From positions 2,482,501 through 2,546,500 of the forward strand of contig OX637290.1 of the NCBI GenBank assembly GCA_951799445.1: 64,000 nucleotides of DNA, given 5' to 3'. Each line of letters begins with the position of its first letter. Position 1 is the stretch's first letter. The translations under genes were made by a program, and so were the position numbers. Below the pieces are notes generated by a model. The model did not search any database. It had not been told where the DNA came from and saw only the letters and a list, made by a program, of their open reading frames with translations. Below are positions 62,729-64,000 of this stretch, in pieces. Source of the stretch: Pseudisothecium myosuroides (Eukaryota; Streptophyta; Bryopsida; Hypnales; Lembophyllaceae).

Positions 62729-64000
62729 TTACATCTCTGTTCCCCGTCGCAGCGCCTCCTCCCGCCACGAAGTAATAGCCTTGGTCACAGGAAAGCATTC
62801 CAAAGTGAAAAAACCCTGTGAATACAATTTCACACAAGTATCCACATGCCCTGTAAGGCGGTTTCGCAATTTCGACTTCATAAAACTCAAAGTCGAAAAC
62901 GTGCGTTCGTCTTCCACACTGCCAAGGACCGCACAAATTGCAATTTCGGCCAGTTTAATGAACTCTGAGAGCCGGTTAAGCATCAATGCATTGTGGCCAA
63001 TACGAATCCAAACTTTCGTCAAAGGATTTTCATCCCGAGGTTCTTCCAAAGCCCCTTTAGCTTGGGCCTTCATAGTCAACTTAAACAAGGACATCTGCAG
63101 CATTAAGAGCCTCCCATCAAGAATGGGATCCACGTGATGGCAGTCGGGGTCCTCCTCAGTCCTGAAATTCACCTGCTTCACAACTGCAAACTAAGATTTC
63201 AACGTGGCCACATGCAAGGGGAACAAGTCGTCGCAATTATCTTGCAACCAGTACTGAGGAAATACTATTCCCAAGGCACACATGAGCTCAACGTGAGGGA
63301 AGCGGACATCAAGCTCCAAGCTCAACATCTCAGCCGCATCCTTGCACTGTGACTTCACAGAGCTAGTGACTGCAGCCAAGTCGTCCCTGGTAACTGGAAG
63401 CTTCTTCCCCGAGATTGCACACAGTGAGTGTGCCGGATAAGTGTGGTCCCCAATGCGGAAAGCAAGACTCTCCCCGCCCGTGTTAAGATCAGTCACCCAC
63501 TCCTGAGAAATGGAGTAGGAGTGATCATTGAGAATGTCATAAAACATCTCGAAGTGCTGCTTTTGCCAAGCCGTATCCTTGTCGCTATACATCATGTACA
63601 GCTCGGCCTGACAAATCTTTACTGCGGCAACATAATCACTCACAAACACGTGGTTAGACTGTGCAAACTTCATCAAGGAATTGATGAAATCTAGCAAGGG
63701 CATGATGCAGCTCAAGCCCAATAGAGTACCGATGTCACAAAGCAGAAGGTAATTCTGCCTCGCACTGTCCCTGGCAGCAGTCTGCTTCGCTGTCAAATCA
63801 GACTCCTTGACAGCTCCGTCCTAACACATTTTGACAAGTAAAGTTCTGTACTCGCCCATAACCCTCTTCAAGGGTTCAAGCAAGGAGATCCATCGTGTTT
63901 TCACGTTTCTGAGCATGCAATTGCCCTCTGTTTCCACTAACTCGACAAGATTTCGAAATTCTAAGGTACGCTTGGGACTGTGCTTGAAATACGCATACAT
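62729..64000 (-). pseudogene. hAT-like transposase relic, sister of the 38-41 kb copy, 5' part outside window
   Basis: One frame from 64,000 down to TAA at 62,729, with two in-frame TAG codons (about 63,823 and 63,191). It carries VKTRWISLLEPLKRVMGEYR (hAT-type TRW motif, about 63,890), a helical middle resembling 39,200-39,400, and the C-terminal dimerisation-like part GSVEDERTFSTLSFMKSKLR at about 62,900. The region PQYWLQD aligns with the sister's P-stop-YWQQD. There is no intron where the sister has one. BED finger and N-terminus, if present, lie beyond the window. It lies about 0.9 kb upstream of PRMT1 in the same orientation. Confidence 0.7.

Overview
This 64 kb window is A+T-rich nuclear DNA from a plant-like eukaryote. 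It has introns with GT..AG borders, CACTA, hAT-like and foldback DNA transposons, and plant-type protein relatives. Abundant TTAA-ended, piggyBac-like miniature elements are not typical of flowering plants, so an early-diverging land plant (bryophyte, lycophyte or fern) or a relative is a reasonable guess. The species cannot be fixed from the sequence.

Only one gene looks fully intact: a nine-exon PRMT1-type protein arginine methyltransferase on the minus strand at 58,479-61,846, including an 11-nt microexon. A second long reading frame (6,605-9,571, minus) is an intronless copy of the spliceosomal DEAH helicase PRP2/DHX16. It has all helicase motifs but one in-frame TGA and no N-terminal end, so it is probably a retrocopy. 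Everything else that looks coding is decayed: two hAT-like transposases (37.8-40.8 kb plus; 62.7-64.0 kb minus, running off the window), a coiled-coil/RING-H2 gene relic (20.1-23.2 kb minus), an unrecognised acidic fragment (18.7-19.3 kb minus) and a SWIM-like fragment (32.7-33.3 kb minus).

The rest is repeat landscape. Two related large elements (1-4.35 kb and about 24.7-29.3 kb) each have a TATA box, a leader, and a short ATG exon ending in a phase-0 splice donor. Five copies of a family with ends GGGTGATTGCAAG occur at 5.3, 11.7, 12.8, 35.1 and 44.2 kb; one of them is a 1,085-bp near-perfect palindrome. Six copies of a piggyBac-like miniature element (TTAA + CCCCTAAAGGACC) occur at 33.4, 46.3, 47.8, 51.8, 53.9 and 55.5 kb, with a sister family at 5.2, 15.2, 16.2 and 55.1 kb. 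A 2,278-bp CACTA element (41,330-43,607, ATT target duplication) holds two large palindromes. Several other foldback elements are nested in one another.

Nesting gives relative ages and, in two cases, inferred empty sites that define target duplications. In-frame stops in the decayed genes fall mostly where CAG, CAA or CGA codons are expected. That fits C-to-T decay of methylated DNA rather than a changed genetic code, because the PRMT1 gene and the helicase use only normal Gln codons.
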